Assembly: GCA_020025515.1 (NCBI GenBank)
Contig: JAHHRZ010000006.1
Span: 43,150-107,149 of the forward strand
From: Oscillospiraceae bacterium
GTDB taxonomy: Bacteria > Bacillota > Clostridia > Oscillospirales > Oscillospiraceae
Length of the DNA: 64,000 bases
Direction of reading: 5' to 3'
The notes below the pieces were generated by a model. The model was given only the letters and a program-made list of their open reading frames with translations, searched no databases and was not told the DNA's origin. Shown here piece by piece: positions 42,537 to 50,086 of this stretch (positions within the stretch are counted from its first letter, which is position 1; the number at the start of each line of letters is the position of its first letter). Both the position numbers and the translations under genes were made by a program.

Positions 42537-42800
42537 TTACTTAGCCTTTTCAATAATTCTGACCAGTCTCCATCTCTTGTCCTTAGACAGAGGACGGGTC
42601 TCCATCACCTCAACGGTATCGCCGATGCCGCACTCGTTGTTCTCGTCGTGGGCCTTCAGCTTGTAAGTCCGCTTCAGGATCTTCTTGTACAGAGGATGCT
42701 GCACGCTGTCCTCAATGGCAACCACAATGGTCTTGTCCATCTTATCGGAGACGACCTGACCAATTCTGGTTTTCCGGAAAGCTCTTGTATTTTCACTCAT
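42537..42800 (-). CDS. rpsQ: 30S ribosomal protein S17
   Basis: An 87-residue S17 with the OB-fold signature KMDKTIVVAIEDSVQHPLYK and the DTVEVMETRPLSKDKRWRLV block. Confidence 0.98.
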   Translation of the reverse strand: MSENTRAFRKTRIGQVVSDKMDKTIVVAIEDSVQHPLYKKILKRTYKLKAHDENNECGIGDTVEVMETRPLSKDKRWRLVRIIEKAK

Positions 42801-42814
42801 GATCGCTTACCTCC

Positions 42815-43015
42815 TCAGACCTTGGTCTCTTTCTCACGAATAATAGTTTTGATGCGGGCAATGTCTTTCTTGACAGCGTTGATCTTAATGGGATTGTCCA
42901 GCTGATTGGTAGCATGCTGCATACGCAGGAAGAACAGGTCCTTCTTCAGCTCGGCCAGCTTGGCCTCCAGGTCCTCTGCGGACATCTTACGAACTTCAGT
43001 TGCCTTCATCATCAT
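42815..43015 (-). CDS. rpmC: 50S ribosomal protein L29
   Basis: A 66-residue L29 near the exit tunnel. Three consecutive in-frame ATG codons (43015, 43012, 43009) make the exact start uncertain; the first overlaps the rplP stop by 4 bp and GGTGG precedes it. MKATEVRKMSAEDLEAKLAE and FFLRMQHATNQLDNPIKI are typical. Confidence 0.97.
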   Translation of the reverse strand: MMMKATEVRKMSAEDLEAKLAELKKDLFFLRMQHATNQLDNPIKINAVKKDIARIKTIIREKETKV

Positions 43016-43446
43016 TCACCACCAATCTCAGTATCCAGGTCTTCCTTCATGATGATCTTGGTCTTGATGGGCAGCTTGTGCTGAGCAAGTCTCAGAGCCT
43101 CACGGGCAACTTCCTCAGAAACGCCGCCGATCTCGAACATGACCTTCTGGTTCTTGACAACGGCGACCCAAGTCTCGGGTGCGCCCTTACCGGAACCCAT
43201 ACGAACGCCCAGTGCCTTCTTGGTAATGGGCTTATCAGGGAAAATCTTGATCCAGACCTTACCACCACGCTTGGTGTAACGAGTCATAGCGACACGAGCG
43301 GCCTCGATCTGGTTGCCGGTGATCCAGCCGGGCTCCTGAGCCTGGATGCCGAACTCACCGTAGCAAACCTTGTTACCGCGGGAGGCAGTACCGGTCATAC
43401 GACCACGCTGCACCTTGCGGTATTTTACTCTCTTGGGCATCAGCAT
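43012..43446 (-). CDS. rplP: 50S ribosomal protein L16
   Basis: A 144-residue L16 that positions A-site tRNA. MLMPKRVKYRKVQRGRMTGT and the GKGAPETWVAVVKNQKVMFE segment are conserved. Its first base overlaps the last base of rpsC. Confidence 0.98.
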   Translation of the reverse strand: MLMPKRVKYRKVQRGRMTGTASRGNKVCYGEFGIQAQEPGWITGNQIEAARVAMTRYTKRGGKVWIKIFPDKPITKKALGVRMGSGKGAPETWVAVVKNQKVMFEIGGVSEEVAREALRLAQHKLPIKTKIIMKEDLDTEIGGE

Positions 43447-44231
43447 TAGCGGTTGCCTCCTTCCCGACGGTTATAGTTGCGGTCGCCACCATTGTTCCGG
43501 TCGCCCCGGAAGCCACGGCCGCCTTCTCTGCGGTCACCACGGCGGTTGTCCCGGCGATCCCGGCGAGCGGGTGCGGGCTCGGGAGCAGCGGCGCGCAGGG
43601 TGGTGTTGAGGACTTCGCCCTTGTAGATCCAAACCTTCACACCGATGCGGCCGTAAGTGGTGGCAGCCTCAGTGAAGCCGTACTCAATGTCGGCACGGAT
43701 GGTCTGGAGGGGAATGGTGCCCTCGTGATAAGTCTCGGAGCGAGCGATTTCGGCGCCGCCCAGACGGCCAGCGCAGGTGACCTTGATGCCCTTGGCACCC
43801 AGGCGGGTAGCCTGCTGCATAGCCTTCTTCATAGCCCGGCGGAAGGAGATACGCTTCTCCAGCTGCTGGGCGATGTTCTCGGCCACCAGCTGAGCGTTCA
43901 GGTCAGGAGAGCGAACCTCAACGATGTTCAGGTTCACGGTCTTGCCCAGACGAGCTTCCATATCCTTGCGCAGGTTCTCAATCTCAGCGCCGGCCTTGCC
44001 GATGACAACACCGGGGCGAGAGCAATGAATGTTGATTTTGACCTTTGCGTTGTTACGCTCCACTTCGATCTTGGCAATGCCTGCGGAGTAGAGCTTGTTC
44101 TTCAGGTACTTACGGATGTTGTAGTCCTCTACGATCAGATCGCCCACCTTATCGGCACGGGCATACCAACGAGAGTCCCAATCCTTGATCACGCCAACGC
44201 GCAGTCCATGGGGATTAACTTTCTGTCCCAT
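43446..44231 (-). CDS. rpsC: 30S ribosomal protein S3 with Arg/Gly-rich C-terminal tail
   Basis: A 261-residue S3, part of the mRNA entry site. The KH domain (SRPGVVIGKAGAEIENLRKD) and the C-domain (GRLGGAEIARSETYHEGTIP, YGRIGVKVWIYKGEV) are normal. After about residue 219 comes an unusual 40-residue tail rich in Arg, Asp, Gly and Asn (RRDRRDNRRGDRREGGRGFR and more), making it longer than the Bacillus protein. The tail looks disordered and RNA-binding. Confidence 0.98.
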   Translation of the reverse strand: MGQKVNPHGLRVGVIKDWDSRWYARADKVGDLIVEDYNIRKYLKNKLYSAGIAKIEVERNNAKVKINIHCSRPGVVIGKAGAEIENLRKDMEARLGKTVNLNIVEVRSPDLNAQLVAENIAQQLEKRISFRRAMKKAMQQATRLGAKGIKVTCAGRLGGAEIARSETYHEGTIPLQTIRADIEYGFTEAATTYGRIGVKVWIYKGEVLNTTLRAAAPEPAPARRDRRDNRRGDRREGGRGFRGDRNNGGDRNYNRREGGNR

Positions 44232-44244
44232 AGCTACCTCCTGC

Positions 44245-44580
44245 TTAAGCCTTCTCGCTCACACCAAGGGTGATGTGAGTGGTTCTCTTGAGAATCCGAT
44301 TGTAACTGCCCTTTGCCCGGGGCATGCCACGCTTCAGAGTGGGGCCGGGGTTTGCCATCACGGTGGAGACATACAGGTTCTCCACGTTCATGCCGTTATT
44401 GTGCTCGGCATTGGCAACGGCGCTCTTGAGGAGCTTCATCATGGGCTCGCAAGCGGCCTTGGGGGTCTGCATCATCAGTGCAGTGGCGGTTGCCACGTCC
44501 TTGCCGCGGATCATGTCGCAAACCAGCTTCACTTTCCGGGGAGACATACGGACGTATTTCACATGTGCTAACGCTTCCAT
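44245..44580 (-). CDS. rplV: 50S ribosomal protein L22
   Basis: A 111-residue L22 lining the exit tunnel. VRMSPRKVKLVCDMIRGKDV, AEHNNGMNVENLYVS and GPTLKRGMPRAKGSYNRILK, which includes the tunnel hairpin, are canonical. Confidence 0.98.
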   Translation of the reverse strand: MEALAHVKYVRMSPRKVKLVCDMIRGKDVATATALMMQTPKAACEPMMKLLKSAVANAEHNNGMNVENLYVSTVMANPGPTLKRGMPRAKGSYNRILKRTTHITLGVSEKA

Positions 44581-44592
44581 TCCAGTTCCTCC

Positions 44593-44871
44593 TTACTTAG
44601 AGTTGGTAGTCTTGCTGCCAGAGTGGCCCCGGAAGGTTCTGGTAGGAACAAACTCGCCCAGCTTATGACCGACCATGTCCTCAGTGACATAGACGGGAAC
44701 GTGCTTACGGCCGTCATGGACAGCGATGGTATGACCAACGAAGGAGGGGAAAATGGTGGAGGCTCTGGACCAGGTCTTCAGAACCTTCTTATCGCCGGCC
44801 TGATTCAGCTCTTCTACGCGCTTGAACAGCTCGGGAGCAACATAAGGGCCTTTCTTGATACTTCTGCTCAT
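44593..44871 (-). CDS. rpsS: 30S ribosomal protein S19
   Basis: A 92-residue S19 of the 30S head. MSRSIKKGPYVAPELFKRVE, TWSRASTIFPSFVGHTIAVH and KLGEFVPTRTFRGHSG are typical. Confidence 0.98.
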   Translation of the reverse strand: MSRSIKKGPYVAPELFKRVEELNQAGDKKVLKTWSRASTIFPSFVGHTIAVHDGRKHVPVYVTEDMVGHKLGEFVPTRTFRGHSGSKTTNSK

Positions 44872-44883
44872 TTCATTTCCTCC

Positions 44884-45720
44884 TTACTTAGCATTTCTGC
44901 GCTTGACGATGAACTTATCAGTACGGTTCTTCGTCTTGCGGGTCTTGTAGCCCATAGCGGGCTTGCCCCAAGGTGTAACAGGGCTGGGACGGCCCACAGG
45001 GGCGCGGCCCTCACCACCACCGTGGGGGTGGTCGTTGGGGTTCATGACAGAGCCACGGACGGTGGGACGGAAGCCCATATGACGGGTACGGCCGGCCTTA
45101 CCGATGTGGATGTTCTCATGATCCAGGTTGCCAACCTGGCCGATGGTGGCCATGCAGTTCATACGAACATAACGGACCTCACCGGAGGGCAGACGAACCT
45201 GAGCCATCTCGCCGTCCTTAGCCATGAGCTGCGCAGCGGTGCCGGCGGACCGGACCAGCTGAGCGCCGCGGCCGGGGTTCAGCTCCACATTGTGGATAAC
45301 GGTACCAACAGGGATGTTGGCGATGGGCAGGCAGTTGCCGGGCTTGATATCGGCGCTGGAGGAGGAGACGACCTTGTCGCCAGCCTTCAGGCCGTTGGGA
45401 GCCAGGATGTAGCGCAGTTCGCCGTCCTCGTACTTGACCAGGGCGATGAAGGCGCTGCGGTTGGGGTCGTACTCCAGGCGCAGGACCTCGGCGGTCATTT
45501 CCATCTTGTCGCGCTTGAAGTCGATAACGCGGTACTTCCGCTTGTTGCCGCCGCCGCGATGACGGACGGTAATTCTGCCGTAGCTGTTGCGACCGGAGTG
45601 CTTCTTCAGGGTCTCAACCAGGCTGCGCTCAGGTTTCGCCTTCTTATCTACACCGTCGAAAGCAGAAACAGTCATGTTTCTACGCGCCGGGGTATAAGGC
45701 TTAAATGTTTTGATAGCCAT
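44884..45720 (-). CDS. rplB: 50S ribosomal protein L2
   Basis: A 278-residue L2 needed for subunit association and peptidyl transferase integrity. MAIKTFKPYTPARRNMTVSA, GRNSYGRITVRHRGGGNKRK and the C-terminal VRGSVMNPNDHPHGGGEGRA with its catalytically implicated His are conserved. Confidence 0.98.
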   Translation of the reverse strand: MAIKTFKPYTPARRNMTVSAFDGVDKKAKPERSLVETLKKHSGRNSYGRITVRHRGGGNKRKYRVIDFKRDKMEMTAEVLRLEYDPNRSAFIALVKYEDGELRYILAPNGLKAGDKVVSSSSADIKPGNCLPIANIPVGTVIHNVELNPGRGAQLVRSAGTAAQLMAKDGEMAQVRLPSGEVRYVRMNCMATIGQVGNLDHENIHIGKAGRTRHMGFRPTVRGSVMNPNDHPHGGGEGRAPVGRPSPVTPWGKPAMGYKTRKTKNRTDKFIVKRRNAK

Positions 45721-45750
45721 TTTGCGTTCGCTCCTTTATTGAGATTTGGA

Positions 45751-46047
45751 TTAGACCATACCCTCGAAGAACTCGATGGTCTTGGAATCGGCGGTGAGGG
45801 TCACCATAGCCTTCTTGTATGCGGGACGGTTACCCATGGGGTAAGAACCGGTCCGCTTGGCCTTGCCCTGCATACGGATGGTGTTGACCTTGGCAACATT
45901 TACGCCGAAGATCTCCTCCACTGCCTTCTTGATCTCAATCTTGTTGGCGTCCAGAGCGACCATAAAAACGTACTTCTTATCGGCCACAGCCTCCATGGAC
46001 TGTTCGGTAATGACCGGTCTCTTAATGATATCGTAAGCGTTCTTCAT
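45751..46047 (-). CDS. rplW: 50S ribosomal protein L23
   Basis: A 98-residue L23, the docking site for trigger factor and SRP at the exit tunnel. IIKRPVITEQSMEAVADKKY and VNTIRMQGKAKRTGSYPMGN are typical. It overlaps rplD by one base. Confidence 0.98.
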   Translation of the reverse strand: MKNAYDIIKRPVITEQSMEAVADKKYVFMVALDANKIEIKKAVEEIFGVNVAKVNTIRMQGKAKRTGSYPMGNRPAYKKAMVTLTADSKTIEFFEGMV

Positions 46048-46670
46048 TATGCGAACACCTCCTCGATCTTGGCCAGAGCGGCCTGATCCAGAACCAGCTT
46101 CTTAGCGTTCAGGATGTCATAGACATTGATGAGGTTGGCGAAGGTGACCTCGCAGCCGGGGATGTTGCGGCCGGACTTGACAACATTGCTGTCAACCTCA
46201 GCGGTAACAACCAAGGACTTGGCAGGTGCGTTGACCGCAGCCAGGAACTTTGCGAACTCCTGGGTCTTGGGCTCAGCCATCTTGATAGCGTCGATGACCA
46301 CGATGTTCTCGCTGGCAGCCTTCTCGCTCAGAACGGACTTCAGAGCCAGACGCTTCACCTTCTTATTCAGGGTGTAGCTGTAATCGCGGGGCTTGGGAGC
46401 GAACACGACACCACCGTGGGTCCACTGAGGAGCACGGGTGCTGCCCTGACGGGCACGGCCGGTGCCCTTCTGTCTCCAGGGCTTCTTGCCGCCGCCGGAA
46501 ACCTCTGCGCGGGTCAGAGCGGACTGGGTGCCCTGACGACGGTTGGCCAGGTGGTTCTTAACCACATCGTGGACAACAGACTCATTGGGCTCAATGCCGA
46601 ACACAGCTGCGGAGAGTTCGATCTCGCCGACCTGCTTGCCGGACATATCGTAAACATTAGTCTTAGGCAT
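46047..46670 (-). CDS. rplD: 50S ribosomal protein L4
   Basis: A 207-residue L4. The tunnel-lining loop (GGGKKPWRQKGTGRARQGST, RAPQWTHGGVVFAPKPRDYS) is complete. In E. coli L4 represses its own S10 operon; whether that applies to the leader here is unknown. Confidence 0.98.
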   Translation of the reverse strand: MPKTNVYDMSGKQVGEIELSAAVFGIEPNESVVHDVVKNHLANRRQGTQSALTRAEVSGGGKKPWRQKGTGRARQGSTRAPQWTHGGVVFAPKPRDYSYTLNKKVKRLALKSVLSEKAASENIVVIDAIKMAEPKTQEFAKFLAAVNAPAKSLVVTAEVDSNVVKSGRNIPGCEVTFANLINVYDILNAKKLVLDQAALAKIEEVFA

Positions 46671-46688
46671 GATTTAGCTCTCCTTTCC

Positions 46689-47408
46689 TTAGCCTCTTGC
46701 GGAAGCCTTCTGGGGGTTACGGCCAGAAGCCTTCTGGGGATTCTTGCTGATACCAGCATCACCCTTGGCAACCTTGTTGTTCTTAACAGTGGACTTCACG
46801 AAGACCAGACCACCCTTGGGGCCGGGAACGGCGCCGCGGATAACCAGCATGTTCAGCTCGCTGTCAACCTTGACCACGTCCAGATTCTGGATCGTGACCT
46901 GCTCCACACCCATCTGACCGGCACCGATCTTACCCTTGAAGATACGGGAGGGGTCAGAGGTGGAACCCATGGAACCTGCATGACGATGAACAGGGCCACC
47001 GCCGTGCGTCATGGGAGTACGGCCGGCATTCCAGCGCTTCACAACGCCCTGGTAGCCATGGCCCTTAGATGTGCCAATAACGTCAACCTTGTCGCCGGCA
47101 GCGAAGGTATCAGCCTTGACCACATCGCCGACGTTCATTTCGTCAGCGTTATCCAGCTTGAACTCCTTCAGGTGCTTCTTGGCGCTCACGCCGGCCTTCT
47201 TCAGATGGCCAGCCTCAGGCTTGGACAGTCTGGACTCCTTGACATCTTCAAAGCCCAGCTGTACGGAAACGTAACCGTCGTTTTCCAGGTTTTTCTTCTG
47301 AGTGACGACACAGGGACCGGCCTCGATAACGGTAACCGGGATCACCTTGCCGCTCTCATCGAAGATCTGGGTCATGCCCACTTTCTTGCCGATGATTGCT
47401 TTCTGCAT
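46689..47408 (-). CDS. rplC: 50S ribosomal protein L3
   Basis: A 239-residue L3, an early assembly protein. AIIGKKVGMTQIFDESGKVI and the GHGYQGVVKRWNAGRTPMTH loop near the peptidyl transferase centre are intact. The C-terminus carries a short tandem repeat, NPQKASGRNPQKASARG, mirrored by a DNA repeat around 46700-46740; most L3 proteins end earlier. Confidence 0.98.
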   Translation of the reverse strand: MQKAIIGKKVGMTQIFDESGKVIPVTVIEAGPCVVTQKKNLENDGYVSVQLGFEDVKESRLSKPEAGHLKKAGVSAKKHLKEFKLDNADEMNVGDVVKADTFAAGDKVDVIGTSKGHGYQGVVKRWNAGRTPMTHGGGPVHRHAGSMGSTSDPSRIFKGKIGAGQMGVEQVTIQNLDVVKVDSELNMLVIRGAVPGPKGGLVFVKSTVKNNKVAKGDAGISKNPQKASGRNPQKASARG

Positions 47409-47526
47409 GTTTTCTTCTCCTTTTTAAGGTTATTGGTTGGCAAACAGACATTGGGTGCCGCTTGTCAACATGACCCGTCCGTCCTATTGACAGACTGTGG
47501 CGGGCAGCTGAAATCCTGACGTGGGA

Positions 47527-47835
47527 TTACAGCTTTATCTCAATCTCAACGCCAGCGGGAAGATCCAGAGCCATGAGGGACTCCACGGTCTTCTGGTTGG
47601 GGTTGAGAATATCGATCAGTCTCTTGTGCGTTCTGCGCTCGAACTGCTCACGGGAATCCTTGTACTTATGAACAGCACGCAGGATGGTGACCACCTCTTT
47701 CTTGGTGGGCAGGGGGATGGGACCGGAAACGGAAGCACCGTTCCGCTTTGCGGTTTCGACGATCTTTGCAGCGCTTGCATCGATCAGCTGGTGATCATAG
47801 GCCTTGAGCCGAATTCTGATCATTTGGTTTGCCAT
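47527..47835 (-). CDS. rpsJ: 30S ribosomal protein S10
   Basis: A 102-residue S10 of the 30S head, also a partner of NusB in antitermination. The C-terminal KRLIDILNPNQKTVESLMAL and GVEIEIKL and the loop GPIPLPTKKEVVTILRAVHK are typical. It is the first gene of the ribosomal supercluster, behind a leader of about 260 nt. Confidence 0.98.
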   Translation of the reverse strand: MANQMIRIRLKAYDHQLIDASAAKIVETAKRNGASVSGPIPLPTKKEVVTILRAVHKYKDSREQFERRTHKRLIDILNPNQKTVESLMALDLPAGVEIEIKL

Positions 47836-47931
47836 GTTGTGTTTCCTCCTTGAAAAACGTACTCAGTTCTTAGTGGCTGGGTACGGTCGAACGCCTTATC
47901 CGCGTTGCCGTGCGTATCATTCCAGCCCATG

Positions 47932-47952
47932 AAAAACGGCCGACCTAGGCCG
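47932..47952 (-). promoter_or_regulatory. Possible attenuator hairpin in the S10 leader
   Basis: On the minus strand CGGCC (47948-47952) pairs with GGCCG (47937-47941) around a 6-nt loop, followed at once by TTTTTC. It lies inside the rpsJ leader, about 100 nt before the start codon, where a terminator could modulate the whole cluster. The stem is short (5 bp). The surrounding leader has further GC-rich inverted segments. Confidence 0.5.
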
Positions 47953-48103
47953 ACCTTCTCCCTTGGGCGCAGCGATATACGCAAACGCAGAAAGGACCGT
48001 TCAGCCGCCCGATGACCGGACATACTCCGCAGAAGTTACCGGCTAAGCCGCAATCTCCTGCATCATCGCATAGCACGCACACTTTCTCCGCACGTGCAGA
48101 CCT

Positions 48104-48132
48104 ATGATATCATAGCATCAACCATTTGTCAA
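48104..48132 (-). promoter_or_regulatory. Main promoter of the S10-spc-alpha cluster
   Basis: On the minus strand: TTGACA (48127-48132), 17-bp spacer, TATCAT (48104-48109). It lies about 270 bp before rpsJ. No comparable promoter was found within the 16-kb cluster. The 48133-48464 stretch between this and the fruK promoter holds no gene that I can support. Confidence 0.88.
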
Positions 48133-48464
48133 GGTTTTTTTCAGACTTTTTTCTCTTTTTTCAACTTCGATTTCCTTGGATCCCGCGGAAGAACCGAACT
48201 TTTCAGCCTTACAGCAAAAGAGACACCGCACTTCCTTTTTCACCGGCTCGTTTTGTGTATTTTATCTAAAACAAAGCATCCTTTGCACCGGCCAGGCTCT
48301 TTTCCTCCCTGTTCTGACTTCTCTTCTGCCAGCTGCCATTCCCACGGCGTCTCAATTTCATAGGGCAGGCCGCTTCGTTCCAGATTTTCCACCTTATATA
48401 TTAATAGTGTATGGAAGCGTCTTTTTTCTCAATCCGTTTCCCACTGGAAACAATGTCCGGCTTG

Positions 48465-48473
48465 TGCTATACT
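48465..48473 (+). promoter_or_regulatory. Extended -10 promoter of the fruK-like gene
   Basis: TGCTATACT (48465-48473) with a weak -35 (TGGAAA, 48445-48450) at 17 bp. It lies about 43 bp before the start codon. The same TGCTATACT element precedes the cohesin-SLH and TraX-family genes. Confidence 0.6.
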
Positions 48474-48515
48474 ATTATATATAGAGACCATTTCCGAGGA
48501 AGAAAGGAAGCCCCC

Positions 48516-49424
48516 ATGATCTACACCGTAACTCTGAATCCTGCCATTGACTATGTGGTGAATCTCCCCTCCCCTTTGGAGCCGGGAAAAACCAATCGAA
48601 GCCGCCGGGAGCAATGTCAATTTGGCGGGAAAGGCATCAACGTCTCCCTGGTATTGCAGGCTCTGGGCTTGGAAACTACCGCCTTGGGCTTTGTGGCCGG
48701 ATTCACAGGGGCCGCTCTGGAGCAGAATCTGCAAGGTCAGGGCCTGCCCAACCGGTTTCTTTCCCTGTCCCAAGGCCTTACCCGGATCAATGTGAAACTC
48801 AAAGACGGTCAGGAGACCGAGATCAACGGTCAGGGATGCCCCCTTTCCCCGGAGGATTTAGAGCGGCTGTGCGCCCAGCTCAAGGATTTGCGGGAGGGAG
48901 ATGTTTTGGTGCTGTCCGGCTCCGTCCCCCCGGGCCTCACCTGCCACACGTACAGCACCATCATGTCCCATGTTTCCCCCAAAAACATCCCTGTGGTGGT
49001 AGATGCCTCCGGCGCTCTGCTGAAACAAGCCCTGCCCCAGAGGCCCTTTCTGGTCAAACCCAACTTAGAGGAGCTGGCGGGCCTCATAGGAAGATTCCCC
49101 AGGGATGAAGCAGACCTGCGCTCCATGGCGCAGACCCTCCAAACCCTGGGAGCCAGGAATGTACTGGTCTCTTTAGGGGCTGACGGCGCCCTGCTGCTGG
49201 ACGAGACCGGAACCTTTCATACCAGCCGCTGCCCGGAAGGAACCGTCATCAACACCGTAGGCGCCGGAGATTCCATGGTTGCGGGATTCCTTGCGGGGTA
49301 TCTGGAAACCAACGACTATGCCTATGCCCTGCGTCTTGCCACCGCCGCCGGCTGCGCCACTGCCTTTTCCCCCGGTCTGGCGCAAAAGGCCCAGATTCTT
49401 TCTGTTTTGCACGATTTAACATAA
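48516..49424 (+). CDS. 1-phosphofructokinase family hexose kinase
   Basis: A 302-residue PfkB-family kinase of the FruK/LacC type, phosphorylating fructose-1-phosphate or tagatose-6-phosphate. The N-terminal MIYTVTLNPAIDYVV and FGGKGINVSLVLQALG, and the C-terminal active-site block NTVGAGDSMVAGFLAGYL with the catalytic Asp, are clear. The ATG at 48516 follows AGAAAGGAAG. No fructose PTS gene or regulator is adjacent, so the true substrate is undecided. It is monocistronic by position. Confidence 0.88.
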   Translation: MIYTVTLNPAIDYVVNLPSPLEPGKTNRSRREQCQFGGKGINVSLVLQALGLETTALGFVAGFTGAALEQNLQGQGLPNRFLSLSQGLTRINVKLKDGQETEINGQGCPLSPEDLERLCAQLKDLREGDVLVLSGSVPPGLTCHTYSTIMSHVSPKNIPVVVDASGALLKQALPQRPFLVKPNLEELAGLIGRFPRDEADLRSMAQTLQTLGARNVLVSLGADGALLLDETGTFHTSRCPEGTVINTVGAGDSMVAGFLAGYLETNDYAYALRLATAAGCATAFSPGLAQKAQILSVLHDLT

Positions 49425-49505
49425 CCTCTTTCTACTATTGTGTAATATATATAATTATGTGCTCTTTTTTTCTAACTTATTTGTGTTATCTTCATGATTT
49501 ATTCA

Positions 49506-49534
49506 TGGAATTCCATGGCTGCTTATGGTATAAT
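49506..49534 (+). promoter_or_regulatory. Promoter of the CBS-domain gene
   Basis: TATAAT (49529-49534) with a weak -35 TGGAAT (49506-49511) at 17 bp, about 50 bp before the gene. Confidence 0.6.
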
Positions 49535-49582
49535 GGGAATATAAAAGGCCCTCGGGTCTGTTAAATATAGAAGGAGCAACTC

Positions 49583-49993
49583 ATGAACATTTTGTTTTTT
49601 CTGACTCCCAAGAGTATGTGCTCATACTTAGATGATGACTGCACCCTGCGGCAGGCATTGGAGCGGATGGAGGTCATCGGCTATGCGGCCCTGCCCATCC
49701 TGAATAAAAAAGGCGAATACTGCGGCACCCTGACGGAAGGTGATATGCTGTGGGCCGTGAAGAATCTTTGCGGCATGGATCTTCGCCAGACGGAAAATCA
49801 CCACATTATGGAGATTTCCCGCCGCCGGGATAATGTCCCCGTCAGTGTCACCGCCAACATGTACGACCTGATTTCTCAGGCCAGCGAACAGAACTTCGTT
49901 CCCGTGGTGGATGACAGGAACGCTTTTATCGGTCTGGTGACCCGGCGTTCCATTATGCGCTATTGTCAGCAGTACCTGACCGCAGAGGACTAA
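49583..49993 (+). CDS. Stand-alone protein with two CBS domains
   Basis: A 136-residue protein built from one pair of CBS motifs: residues 5-60 (CTLRQALERMEVIGYAALPI, GTLTEGDMLWAV) and 72-132 (DNVPVSVTANMYDLISQASE, VPVVDDRNAFIGLVTRRSIM). Such Bateman modules bind adenine nucleotides and act as energy or ligand sensors. No effector domain is attached, so it may act on a partner protein. GAAGGAGC precedes the ATG, and a terminator follows, making it a single-gene unit. Confidence 0.88.
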   Translation: MNILFFLTPKSMCSYLDDDCTLRQALERMEVIGYAALPILNKKGEYCGTLTEGDMLWAVKNLCGMDLRQTENHHIMEISRRRDNVPVSVTANMYDLISQASEQNFVPVVDDRNAFIGLVTRRSIMRYCQQYLTAED

Positions 49994-50007
49994 ATCCTGT
50001 GATTTTC

Positions 50008-50041
50008 AGCTGCCTCACTTTTCGGTGAGGCAGCTATTTTT
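50008..50041 (+). terminator. Terminator of the CBS-domain gene
   Basis: AGCTGCCTCAC (50008-50018) pairs with GTGAGGCAGCT (50025-50035), 11 bp perfect, loop TTTTCG, then ATTTTTC. Confidence 0.93.
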
Positions 50042-50086
50042 CAGGCTTTCCATTCAGAAAATCCAGTGAAAGGACGGGTCATTCAT

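Noticed and set aside
33543..46086. Long plus-strand frames opposite ribosomal genes (for example 33543-34700, 37110-38855, 44623-46086)
   Set aside because: They mirror highly conserved ribosomal genes on the minus strand and span several of them. Composition is skewed to Leu/Gly/His, and no ribosome binding sites fit.
47820..48023. 67-codon minus-strand frame inside the S10 leader
   Set aside because: It has no clear ribosome binding site, overlaps the rpsJ start and contains the hairpin region. A leader peptide cannot be excluded, but nothing supports it.
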